Origin: Opisthocomus hoazin
Lineage: Eukaryota; Chordata; Aves; Opisthocomiformes; Opisthocomidae
DNA length: 64,000 nucleotides
Assembly (NCBI RefSeq): GCF_030867145.1
Contig: NC_134454.1
Span: 50,031,830-50,095,829, forward strand
Direction: 5' to 3'
In this document: positions 1 through 11,400 of the stretch, piece after piece
Layout of the letters: each line of letters opens with the position of its first letter
Numbering within the stretch: position 1 is the first letter of the stretch
Position numbers and translations under genes: made by a program
Notes under the pieces: generated by a model
The model's input: the letters and a program-made list of their open reading frames with translations, nothing else
The model's database searches: none
What the model was told of the DNA's origin: nothing

Positions 1-2650
1 TTTCTTTTAAACTTGTACATTTGCTTTTACAAATTTGGTGAAGAAGTATCGCCTGCATTGCTTTCCAGCTGTCTGCTTGGCCATGTGTCAAAGAAGACAC
101 ATCTCTACTGAAGTTCGACTATGTGAGAAGTTTGCAGCACAATTAGAAAAGCAAAAATCCCCACATCTTAGCACTAAAGTTGGTAAGATAAATAGTGAGG
201 AAAGTCCTACTTTATATGCTGTGTTTTGCTAGAATGACTGCATTTCACAGTGAGATAGAGCTTACAGAGAACTCTACTTGCTGGTCTCTGGTTATTTGCA
301 GCAGAACTTCCTTTTTTCCTGCAGAACGAAGTATACTGATTTGTATTTCATTCCCTTTCACTTTCTAAGTAAATCGAGACAATTCTTACAGTTCTCTCCT
401 TGCTTTTCTTTTATAGACAATTGGGATTACAAATCTAGGCTGTTTTAGTGAACGCTGTGCAAAAGTGTGTTTATCTATATAGGACATTGCACTGTGGAAG
501 AAATCCTTAAAAGTGAACTGGGTGGTGGTCTCTGGAACGACTAATACATTCTGTTACAGGCAGGAGGATGCACCATGACAAAGCCCAGTTTATCCCCAGG
601 GAGGCTTCAGACTGGGTGATGTGTGGGTGCATCTGTATTACTGACCTGTGCAGTGCAACAGGGGAAGGACTGGGCATTGATTTGAGATGAACTGTTACAT
701 CTCTAGGATTACATGTCTGTATCACACACTTGCTAGTAATAAAGTTCATGCCATTTGTCAGTCCTGGGCAAGCACTGTTCTGCAGCTGCCCATGAGGTAA
801 ACACTGCTGTGCCAAGCAAAGCAATTTCTGTTATAATAGGTAGTATGTGATAATATCCATTAAGGCAATCGAAGTAGATTTTCACAAACACACTTCTCTG
901 ACATCTTATTAGAAACTCACTTACCACAACAGCAGTTAAACCCATACCTATTCACTTCCCAAGTTTTCTTCAGCTTTTATTTAGTGTTCACAAATTATAT
1001 TGATGTAAAAGTCTTAGAAGATGTAATTACTTGATTCTGTGTTGCTTTTGATCAGTATCAAATAATCTCTGATTTTGACCTTTTACAGATGACTGAGAAA
1101 AATGTTTTTACACACAGCACATTGCATTACAAAATATTCCCTTGCTTGGATTTCTGTCTGTTATTAGTCCTAGCAAATATAAGGTTTTTGTGTGGAAAAT
1201 TAAAGTATTTCATAAAATTTAACCACGAGAGGGAGCCCATGTCACCACGGGGTTTTGTAAAGTATATTCAGCAGGCAATCCCGTGTTGTTTAAAGAGTTA
1301 AACATGAGCATGATTCTTTCGTAGTTCAAGTAGTTGAAGATTTTCAGACTTTTGTTCAACGGACCTAGTGAAAAGTTATCTGACGTAGTGTATTTCTGAA
1401 TGCTACCTTTCTACTAAGGATTAAATGGCTAAGTTTCTTATTTTGAATAAAACCAGAACCAAATAAGGTACTGAAACTCTTTTGACTCAGCTTGTCTCTA
1501 CCAAATTCAGAAGTTTTCCTATCAGCTCTAATGAGATCAGAGTTTCTTCCTCAGCCTCTTAAGGATAACACACACTAACCTACACGATCCTTAGTTTCTA
1601 CTGATTTTTAAAATTCATTTCAGAATTTTCAAGGATAAACATAGATTAACATGGTGATCATGGCTACCGTATAACTTTGATCAACCATTGATTACAAAAC
1701 GTCCTTGAAGCCCGTTGTACAGTGATGAAATAGATACAGTGCTCATCAGTATGTCAAGATTTTTCAATAGAAAAATATAGAGAAATAAAAGAAATCCATT
1801 GCCAAGTCTTCATGTTACTGAGAAAATACATCAGTGGCTGCTTTATTGAAATAAATTAATTAAACATGAGCATAATGTAAAACTGGGGGAGGGCTTAGAT
1901 CTATAATTTCTTCCCAGAGAACTGTCTCAGAACTAGAAGATGACATAAAGAATTCGGTGTTTTGAAACATATATTATTAGGAGCTGTTTTGTGCAATGTG
2001 ATTATATTTATTAACAATACAGCCACATATTTCCAGAGAATATACAGCTATAGAGTTTTATCGATAGTTAAAAGAAGTCACTCTACATAAGCAGTAGGAG
2101 AAAGATTAAAGAAAAATTCTGTTATATTAGATGGAGCAGGAAAGTGATTCACAGACAATGATGTGGGAGAAATATTCACATCACTTTCTGCATAAGGTGA
2201 CTGCAGTCAGTCAGGTAAAATCATTGATAACAGAGATAAATGGGTAAGGGCTCAGCATCTTGTAGGGAACAAAAAGGTTAGATAATACTTGGGTAACTTA
2301 GATGTTTGCAGATGATTGCACCTTCTGTGCTTCTGCCTGGGCTACTGCTCTTACAGAGCAGCCAAATGAAACCCCAGCCGCAAGTGTAAGCATTTGTCAT
2401 TGTGGTGGAAGAGGTTCTGGAAGACTCTAAAAGCCCTTAAGCAGTGTTTATCTGTGAAAGGAGGAAAAAGAAGGAAGTCAGGAATTTTAGTGTGCTACGA
2501 AGAACTTCCATTCCTGGAGAAATTTTCAGATAAATACTCAAATTTCACTATTAGTAGTGAATAAAAAAAAAAGATAAAGGTTATAGCTACCCTTTTCCAA
2601 TCAATCTAACCCTTTTCTGCAATATGCTAACAGCCTCACACAGAGAGCAA
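1..2650. other. Intergenic, no gene recognised
   Basis: AT-rich DNA with only short, unconvincing open frames and no splice-flanked coding signal that I recognise. No tRNA, rRNA or repeat family could be identified by eye. Confidence 0.6.
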
Positions 2651-3090
2651 GAGCAGTAGATAGCAAACAGGCTTTTGGCACTGTTTTCCATGTTGCTCTC
2701 ACAAACTATCAACGGAAACATGCTAGGTGTAAATATCTGCAGACGAATGAAAAAGTGTTTGGAATCTGTTTCAAGAGTAGATGGAAGGGCTTTGTTTTCA
2801 ATATAGAGAGAATGTTTTGAGCTCTCTGCAGTCTTTGTTCTTGGTCCTCTTCTGTTGAGCGTTTTCAGTGATGATCTTTACAATGCAGTAGGCAGTTTGT
2901 GCCTTACATTTGCAGTTGACACCAAAATGAGAGGCTGTGCCAGAGCTTTGCCCGTCAGGATTAGATAAAAAATCTGAGTATGTGTCAGCAATGCCTTGTT
3001 GCTGTGCAAAAGGCAAAGAGTGAAGAAACCAGATGGCTTCTGACATCTTGACTGTTGAAATCTCAGAGCTGCTACTGCTTATCGTTGTGG
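2650..3090 (+). repeat. Ancient degraded CR1 LINE fragment (RT region)
   Basis: Read on the + strand, this stretch carries decayed echoes of the CR1 reverse transcriptase. One is an AFGTVFH-like block near 2670, resembling KAFDTVPH. Another is VLGPLLLSVFSDDL-like coding near 2840-2875, followed by FAVDTKM near 2915, resembling FADDTKL. Stops and frameshifts break it throughout. It is much older than the other CR1 copies in the window. The call rests on motif order only, so the boundaries are approximate. Confidence 0.5.
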
Positions 3091-5315
3091 TGGAAGATGA
3101 ATCAAATAACAGGACAAAAGTTAGTGTTATATACTGATGCTTCATATGCAAGTGTGTAAATATGCAATTGCACATACACAGGTATAGATAAATGATTTAA
3201 CATGCTTTATCTATATGTTATACCCAAAATAGGAAGTCTGTCCTAGGTACCAGCCAAGTAAAGTGAACAAATCCTTTAGCAGCAAACCCAAAGTGTCCAG
3301 TAAAAGCAAGGAACTTGTAAATCGATTGTCAGTTATAGAAATTAACGAGTTTTCTTCAGAACATTAGCTGTGGCTGAATACTCCCTAATGAGAGCCTTGG
3401 GTTGAATAGTAAAATTATTTTAAGACACAGAGGGTTACTGAGAATAATTCAGTTAGTTCCTGAAGGTTTTTATTTAATAGCAATATTAATTCTTAACTGT
3501 GGTGCTGGAAAATTGATGTTTTATGAAATTTGGACTACATAGTCTTTCAGGTTTTTCTACTCATTTTCATTTCAGACCAAACACAGCTTCCATTACTGGG
3601 AGCAGAAACAATCCTAGTGGCTTCTGTGGGTGACAGATTCTTCCTTTCCTCTTCATTTGTAGACTTTGAGGTTCATCTTATGTTTATATGTGGTTTTCTT
3701 CCCGATATTTTACAGCAAACCTGGAAAGATCTGATTGGTTGCACATCTGTGTAGCGACTTGTTCCTGCACGTGCAGTGGCTCTGGGCCTGGGCAATTTGG
3801 ATCTCTTTCAGCATTGCTTTTTCAACTTTGTATATTCAATGGCTTCTCCTTTTCTTAGAGGACAGTAAAAAGAAGGGAGAACAAGCATATATATGGAAGA
3901 ATAAGGAAAGCATTGATCAGCAGCATTCATTCCATTGTGCATGTCTAGTCTGTTTTCAGTGGCAAAATCTACCAATGGAGGAGAGGACCTGCAGCTAAAA
4001 CTAACCAGGAGATGACAGGAAATGCTGTAAGGCAGGAATTTTCAGTCAAGGCTCCTTGTGGTATCTTCATGAAACTTCCTGAGGAGCAGTGAAGACTCAA
4101 GAACTCACAAATTCATCTATTCCATTCAGATTTTATTGATTCACTGATAATGGGGCTCATAATGACATTTTTGCTCTCAGAGGTCACTGTGAAGATATAT
4201 TCCTTACTTGTCAAGTGTTCTGATAACATGGTCATAGAAAATACAAAATTATCTTGATAGATGGGTGCACGAAGAATGTTAGGAAAAAATTATATAACAT
4301 TTTAGATCTTGTTAATGTATCTATCATGTGAAATGTGAAAGCAAGAGAAAGAAAGATGCCTAAAATATTTAACTGGAATCTAGTGAGCTAATTCAATAGA
4401 AACATTTCAATTGTAGTACCTAGTGATTTGAAGATTGCAAAGGTCAAACATTAATTGGTAATTGAATTTAAAATTATACAAAATGCAATAGAAATCTGTT
4501 CCAGTGCTTTCTTCCCTTGGTGAATAACAACAAATCTTTTATTGATTAGCACAATGGGAGTTTCCTGCAAAAATGAAAATCTTCTTCTCTTTGGCAATTT
4601 GTGTTCATATCCTGTCTTACAAAGAAATGATTTGTGGCACCATGGTGAAGTTCTTGGCATTTACAATTGCTTTCATGCTATGGGAGTGAATAGGCTTCAG
4701 ACTGGAGGCAGAGATAAATCAGTTGCTAAGGAGACAGAACGTCAAGCAGAGAAAAACCACAGGGGATATTTGAGTGGGGCAGCCCATAATATCTGGCTGC
4801 AGTTCTGCGACACTGGGATTCAGCAGGCTGTAACCAGGTGAAAAAAATGGATGTACAAAGGACTTTGGATTGCTTTGTGAGAAGTGATTAGGGGCAGCCT
4901 CGTAATATGATTATCAGCTGTGAACCTGCCTTCTGTTCAGAGCACATGGCAGAGATCAGGTCCCAAAGGCTTCACTGCACCAAAGGTGGTTGGGGTGGGG
5001 GCTGTAAAAGGGTGAACGGCGGGCAAAGGAGGGCTCAAACCCAGATGCTGGCTATCTTCCCTCACACTGTAAATACACGCCAGTCGTCCATAGAGTGAGT
5101 GTGATGATGGCTGTCACAGTGAGAAACAACTAAAGCTAAAGAGACAATGGACTAGGAGAGTAATTGCTCACTGTTGTTAGCCCACTGCTCATGCCTGATA
5201 ACTCCTGAATATCAGGAGATAGCAGTGCAGGAGGCACACAGTTCAGTTTACAGTCTGTAAGCTGAAGTCTGTAATACTTACCCCTCAGCCCTGAGAAGAG
5301 CAATTCAGCAGGCTT
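3091..5315. other. Intergenic, no gene recognised
   Basis: AT-rich sequence without a supportable gene, RNA or repeat. Open frames near 3735-3998 and 4542-4841 show no domain, no splice context and no coding-like composition. Confidence 0.55.
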
Positions 5316-6206
5316 ACAGAATCACAGAATCACAGAATAGTAGGGGTTGGAAGGGACCTCTGTGGGTCATCTAGTCCAACCCTCCTGCCGAAGCAGGGTC
5401 ACCTACAGTAGGTTGTAGAAGACCTTGTCCAGGTGGGTCTTGAGTATCTCCAGAGAAGGAGACTCCACAACCTCCCTGGGCAGCCTGTTCCAGTGCTCCG
5501 TCACCCTCAGAGGGAAGAAGTTCTTCCTCATGTTCAGACGGAACTTCCTGTGCCTCAGTTTGTGCCCATTGCCCCTTGTCCTGTCACTGGGCACCACTGA
5601 AAAGAGCTTGGCTCCATCCTCCTGACACCCACCCTTTAGATATTTATAAGCATTTATAAGGTCCTCTCTCAGCCTTCTCTTCTTCAGGCTGAACAAGCCC
5701 AGTTCCCTCAACCTCTCCTCGTAGGACAGATGTTCCAGTCCCCTCATCATCCTCGTAGCCCTCCGCTGGACTCTCTCCAGTAGCTCTTCATCTTTCTTGA
5801 ACTGGGGAGCCCAGAACTGGACACAGTACTCTAGATGAGGCCTCACCAGGGCAGTGTAGAGGGGAAGGAGAACCTCCCTCGTCCTGCTGGCCACACTCTT
5901 CTTGATGCACCCCAGGATCCCATTGGCTTTCTTGGCAGCCAGGGCACACTGCTGGCTCATGGTTAACCTGTCGTCCACCAGGACACACAGGTCCCTCTCC
6001 ACAGAGCTGCTCTCCAGCAGGTCCACCCCAAGCCTGTACTGGTGCATGGGGTTGTTCCTCCCCAGGTGCAGGACCCTGCATTTGGCTTTGTTGAACTTCA
6101 TCAGGTTGCTCTCTGCCCAACTTTCCAGCCTATCCAGGTCACGCTGAATGGCAGCACAGCCTTCTGGTGTATCTACCACACCTCCCAGTTTGGTGTCATC
6201 AGCAGG
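5316..6206 (-). repeat. CR1 LINE, 5'-truncated, minus orientation (copy A)
   Basis: The 3' tail, read on the minus strand, is the ATTCTGTGATTCTGTGATTCTGT octamer array at 5316-5338. The 3' UTR follows it, with the CR1-typical stretch that on the + strand reads GGGACCTCTGTGGGTCATC. The rest is the C-terminal part of ORF2. Homology stops near 6206, within the RT-coding sequence just after the FADDT motif region, where an LTR-like block begins. This is the usual 5' truncation of a LINE, or an interruption by that neighbour. Confidence 0.93.
5403..6179 (-). pseudogene. CR1 ORF2 remnant: C-terminal RT/thumb region, still open
   Basis: The open frame of 258 codons belongs to the CR1 ORF2 polyprotein (endonuclease plus reverse transcriptase), which copies the element by target-primed reverse transcription. 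It begins in the conserved MVDTPEG block just after the RT catalytic motif. It continues through [53 protein letters not shown] and the C-terminal [14 protein letters not shown] motif. The endonuclease and most of the RT palm are missing, so it cannot act as an enzyme. The absence of stops over 770 bp suggests it is not very old. Confidence 0.9.
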
Positions 6207-6207
6207 C

Positions 6208-7060
6208 TGTCGCGTTAATTTGGCAGAAAATAAACCCCCAGCTTTCCAACGCTCTTCACCGAAGTGAGAGGCTAGGTGCGGCTAGGTTTAAATTCTGAGT
6301 GATGTCCAATTTGCCACTACCAGTCCAGTCGCATTTAATATGTATATTAAACTACCACGATTCCGGATACACTAATAGCAGTCTGCACCTTCAGTCCAGT
6401 TATGCTCATGAACTAGCATGGCCGCATTCGGTCGCGTTCAGTGAGAAGCTGTGACAACTGGCTACTGAAACAGTGCAGTTTTATTTGTGCAACAGATACA
6501 TAGGTTTTTTGAATTGCCGGTGATAGTGACTGTCTGCAAGAAAGCACATGCAAATCCAAAACGCGTGAAAAGGTAATAAATAATACAGCCTGGCTATAAA
6601 CATTAGGGAGTAACTGTTCCCGAGAAAAGCGCTTAGTTTATGTCTCACCCAAGGCATCCCAAGGGGTGGAGAAGCAAGGCTCAGCCCGTCGGCCAATCCT
6701 GGTTGTCGGAGGCAGTCAGAGGTGGAGTTTCCCTTGACTTGCTCACAGTGTTATCTTTTTTTCCTCTGAAGATCTTCTTCTCCGAAAATCTCCCATTTCC
6801 CTGGTTATTTTTATATCCTTTCTACCTTTAAGGTGGAGTTTGAGTGACTGCAGTCATACACACCTTTTATCATGATTGGTGTAAAATTCTCTCGCTTCAC
6901 GTTTAAAGGTATAGTTTGTGAAAAATCGAGAGCGCAGATTCGAAGAGGGGTGGTCGCACCTCGGAGGCAGGTAGCCTTCGGGATGGAGGTGTGTTTTGGT
7001 ATTAAAATGATATTAAAACGAGCAAAGTTCACGAGAGGATAGCACTTTGGCAAGGTTTCG
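6208..7060 (-). repeat. LTR-like element, minus orientation, incomplete
   Basis: The block is richer in CpG than its flanks and starts abruptly with TGTCGCG at 6208. On the minus strand it has a TATA box (ATATAAAAATA, about 6807-6817), then about 320 bp later an AATAAA at 6480-6485, and ends ...CGCGACA at 6208. That order (TATA, polyadenylation signal, terminal CA) is what a retroviral LTR shows. I found no matching inverted terminus or target duplication at the high-coordinate end, so the right boundary is a guess and the copy may be truncated. No internal retroviral genes flank it. Confidence 0.45.
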
Positions 7061-8177
7061 AAAACCTGTTGGCTCAGGGGGCCAGATGAGCTGCTTATCA
7101 GTTCTAGAGAACCATTTCTTCCTGCTTTATCACCACGGAGCAGGGCCACGGAGTCTCCACTCCGTTCCACCCTCTATGGTACATTGCAGGGAGTTGCTGT
7201 GTGAGTGGATTCCTCGCATGCCTGCTGCAGCTGTGCCCATCCTCAGAGCTCCTTTTGATTTCATGCTTTCCCTCAATGGGTGAACACTGCTACGTTTTTC
7301 ATATAAACCTTAATTTTCAGATGTAAAATCTAATAATTCCAAAGAGGCACATAAAAGGAATAAAGAATCAATTACAATTAATTCATTTTAAGTAGAATTA
7401 AAACTGCTTTAAACTTATCTCCAGATTTTCAAACTCTTAAATTTGATAGAACCAAACATGAATCCAAAAGCTTCTTCCAGGTTATCATTGTATTTGATCG
7501 AGGAAACAAATATGATCTTTCCTGCCCACTATTTTCTTGTCAATAACAGTGACTTTAATTAATGAACAAGTTATTCTGTCCCTTAATGTAAAGTACAAGG
7601 GCATTGCTATAATATTACACTGAGATGTAACAACTTCAGCTCACACTGAAGTGAAACTCAGCTGTGGTTAGTCACGTCAATAAACAGCTAAAGTTTTGCA
7701 AAGGTGCACCCTACTGACACCTACAAAAATACTTATTTAGTTTTGCACTGTATAAAAACATGTACCTAAACACACATCAGGTAGTGTAAACACAGATATT
7801 TTTTCACGTCTAAGTGTATAATTTATATGTTGAAAATATGTAGTACACTAAGTATGTAGGCTTATATGTATAGACCTATATATTTTGTGAATATGCTGTC
7901 CTTAAAGATTAGTAGCAGGATAAAAATCGTGATTTAAGAATTCTTCCAAGTCCATGTCTAGTGAAGCAAACTTTGCAAAGGTGTTCCTCTAGAACCATTC
8001 AGCACTGTTTAGGAACAAAAAGTTGCTTGCTCTTTTTGTATCTAGATACTGAATGCAACAAGCTGTAGCGGTCCTGTGTTGAGAGGGGACACAACCCTGC
8101 TGCATGCAAGCATCTTTTTCAAAAAGCTTAGTTCTGTGGGTAAGCAGCTGGGCAGGATCCACTGATTTAGGAATAAA
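7061..8177. other. Intergenic, no gene recognised
   Basis: AT-rich sequence with nothing I can assign. The short open frames lack any recognisable domain. Confidence 0.55.
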
Positions 8178-8459
8178 TTCTCTAGCAGAAGCTTCTCTGA
8201 GTTCAAATGTTTTAGGAAAAAGTGAAAATCAAGTCCTATCATCATGCACTGTCGAAGTCCACATGTACATCTTACTTGTTTTATTCACTGACTTAAATTT
8301 TCAAATGTCTGCTAGAGAATGATTTCTCTAGCAGAAGCTTCTCTGAGTTCAAATTTTTTAGGAAAAAGTGAAAATCGAGTCCTATCATCATGCACTATCG
8401 AAGTCCACATGTACATCTTACTTGTTTTATTCACTGACTTAAATTTTCAAGTGTCTGCT
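8178..8459. repeat. Tandem duplication, two copies at a 146-bp period
   Basis: A 136-bp segment at 8178-8313 (starting TTCTCTAGCAGAAGC and ending TGTCTGCT) recurs at 8324-8459, separated by the 10-bp spacer at 8314-8323. I count four base differences between the copies, about 97% identity. It has no features of a known transposable element and appears to be a local duplication. Confidence 0.93.
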
Positions 8460-11400
8460 GAATTCGGTTGACTCTCAGTTGTACCAGAGCTCTGTTCATT
8501 ATGCACAGAAGGAGAGTTTGGTGTCAGAGGACAAATCTTTACTCTTCATTTTCCAGCTCTAAAATCCATGTACACCCTTGGGAATAGGAGCTTTATGTGA
8601 GCAGCTCTCATTTCAGGGGTCCAATGCCCTTCTGTAAGTCCTTTTTGCATAGTGACACTATGGGCTTACTGCTTAGAGGACTGGAAGCAAGAGGCACAAA
8701 TATTTGCTCAAGTTGAAAGTTTTTAACGCCTTTCCTGGTTGGTTGTGTCCAGTTCCCATGCTTTATGTGCCTCCTAAGTAGTGGGAAGGACTCAGAGTAA
8801 ATTAGTCCTGTCCTCTGAAGCCAGTGAAATTGTCAGCTTTGGGTTTTGTTTTGTGTTTTTATTTCATTTTTTTTGTTTTTTTTTTCCCTTCCAAGACTGG
8901 AGAAATAGCCATTACTTTTTGCATTTCAGTTTTCAGGGTGTTTCTGCTAATGAATGCCAGATTACCAACTATGGTTTAAATATCCTGATTGAAAAGCATG
9001 GTAAAAGGTAACTACTATTCAAACGATCTTGTGCGGTGATACTATCCGTTTATTGTAACAACGGAGTTCTTTTGGCTTAATGGCAGCTAGGTTTTATGAT
9101 CTGTGTTGACCTACCGCAGTAAAGGTGTGCATGGCTGTGTTTACATTGGAAGGTGGGTATTTGCATAAATTCCAAGGAAAAATTTTCATAACTGGTCCCC
9201 AAATGGGGACGTAGCTGATGCAACACTGTGCTCATTTAGCAGAACGGTATAGCAATTTCCTATGCAGAGTAACTCCTGGTGAGAACCTAGTAGTTTTGAC
9301 AGCAAGGTTGGTCTACCTGAGGGCATTAATCATTGCAGCTGGTTGGAGATGTGTTTTTCACACTCCAGACACACAGTTATGCCAGAACTTTTAAGTGTAG
9401 ACTGAACTTTGAGATTAAGAGTAAGAAACTTGGCCTAGGGTTTGAGATAAGTCAAGAGATAAGGCAAAACCCCATTAATTTCCATGCTCTATGGTGTCTC
9501 TGGTAGCCCACTTAGCTGCCTTGCCCTGTCCTTACATCCACTCTAAGAGACCAGGACTCATTCCAGACGTGTTTATGAGTTATACATTCAAACTACACAA
9601 ACATAGTCATAACATGAATCAGTTCTGCTTGGGTATGTCACCATCAAGCTGTTCAGATTTAAGACTGCATACATTTTTCTCTAAGAGTATTCTGTGTTGT
9701 AGCAGAGATAATAAAAACTGGAAGAGTAAAACTGAATGTACAAAAGGCTTATTTCCTGGCTTTATGCAATTTCAATTGGTTGATACGCCATGTAACAACC
9801 TCAATATCAATCTAACTGAATTTTTTGCTTGGGAGTATGTAACTGGCATTAGATTTTCATGATTAGAAAAAAATCAAACCCTGTGAAGCATAAAGAATTT
9901 GTTAACAGTAAGAGCTATGCTAACACAATATTTGGGGAAATACAGCAACAACATGCGTGACAATAAGAGAAGATGACATAATTTTTGCAATAATCTGGCA
10001 TTTATGTATTTTTTATAATACACTAGTCTAGGAGGTGGAAGGAGTATACTGTGAATCTGTGTGTTACACATATATAGATAATTAAAAACAACAATTTTTT
10101 TGCATAAGGTATTTTGGCAATAAGATATAAGAATGCCTGTGTCACCCTGTGCTAAAAGGAAATCTTCGTTGTGTGGTAGCTAAACAATAAACAGAAATGA
10201 AGCGCATGAACTGTGACATTTTTTAAATAACCAGATAACAGAATAGTGTGAAGCTGTCTCACAGGCTTGTCATTGAACTTCCTTCTAATACACGGCATCA
10301 GAAAACTTGTAAATCTGTTGTTGTGCCTTTTTTTGAGTGTGTTTCTGACATTCCATTTGGTATTGCTAACAAGTGTGACCCAGAGGATGGAGAAGTTCAG
10401 CCAGATGAGACCTATTTCTCTTTTGTTTATAGTCAGTGGCCTGTTCTTTTCTTCAGATGTTTACTTATGATGGGGGGTGGGATGAAAAAACAATTGTGAA
10501 CAGAGTTAAGGGTTATGTAGATGTTGATGTAGGTTTCTGCTGAAATGTAGTGGAGCTGAGTTTTAGGCAGAAACCTTGTTTGGCTGGTGAGGAGGCAGGC
10601 AGTCTAATAGCTCAGACAGTCACTTAATCATTTTTGTCCAGCAGCAAATTTCTTACTGTGATTTGTCGAGAGGAATACTGAAAATGCTGTTCTCCAACCT
10701 TCTGCACAATACTGAGCTTGTTCGACTACCTCAGAACATTCCTAGTGTACAACCAGGATGGATGAATTAAAATTTAGTCACGAAATCCAGCCTTGACTCC
10801 AGGACTTGCCCGATGTCAGGGGACAGGAGAGTTCTCTGACGGTGTTTGGGCAATGGGTGAAGTACTGGTGAGGGTCAGCCTCGTGAGTTGCCTGAATGCA
10901 GCCTTTCAACCAAGAACAGTCTAAACTGAAATTTTCTGCTTCTTTTGCATGCTTAGGATCTGTACAGGAGCATGGGGTGTATCAGTCCTCCTTCTTTAGA
11001 CTGAGTCTTGCAGCTGCAGGGGTAAACCAGCCTATTTCTGTTCAAACTGACCATAGCTACCCTCTTTTAAACTCACACATTAGCCAAAGAGTTGTCCTCT
11101 CTGGATTCACATTTTGCCCATTATGACTGCGTCATATAAGTCTTTTTTGTTCCTATCTTCTTGGCATGATTTTAAAAATTTTTGTTTGTTTTCCAGGATT
11201 GTGTGTAGTGCTTTATCTTTTGTTGATTTTTTGGGTGTCTGTGTGGGTACAGTAAACACAAAGTGGTTCTGTTCTTATTACCTACTCAAAAAATGAGTAG
11301 TGCTCAAATTATCTTATTATTATACATATTTTTAAGCAAAATTCTGTGAGGAAATTTATTTCTTACATTTTTAAGCATGTGAAGAGTTCCACTTTCGTCA

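Noticed and set aside
1225..1245. CTCF-like motif (CCACGAGAGGGAGC)
   Set aside because: It deviates from the consensus at two core positions, and single motif matches of this length are common by chance.
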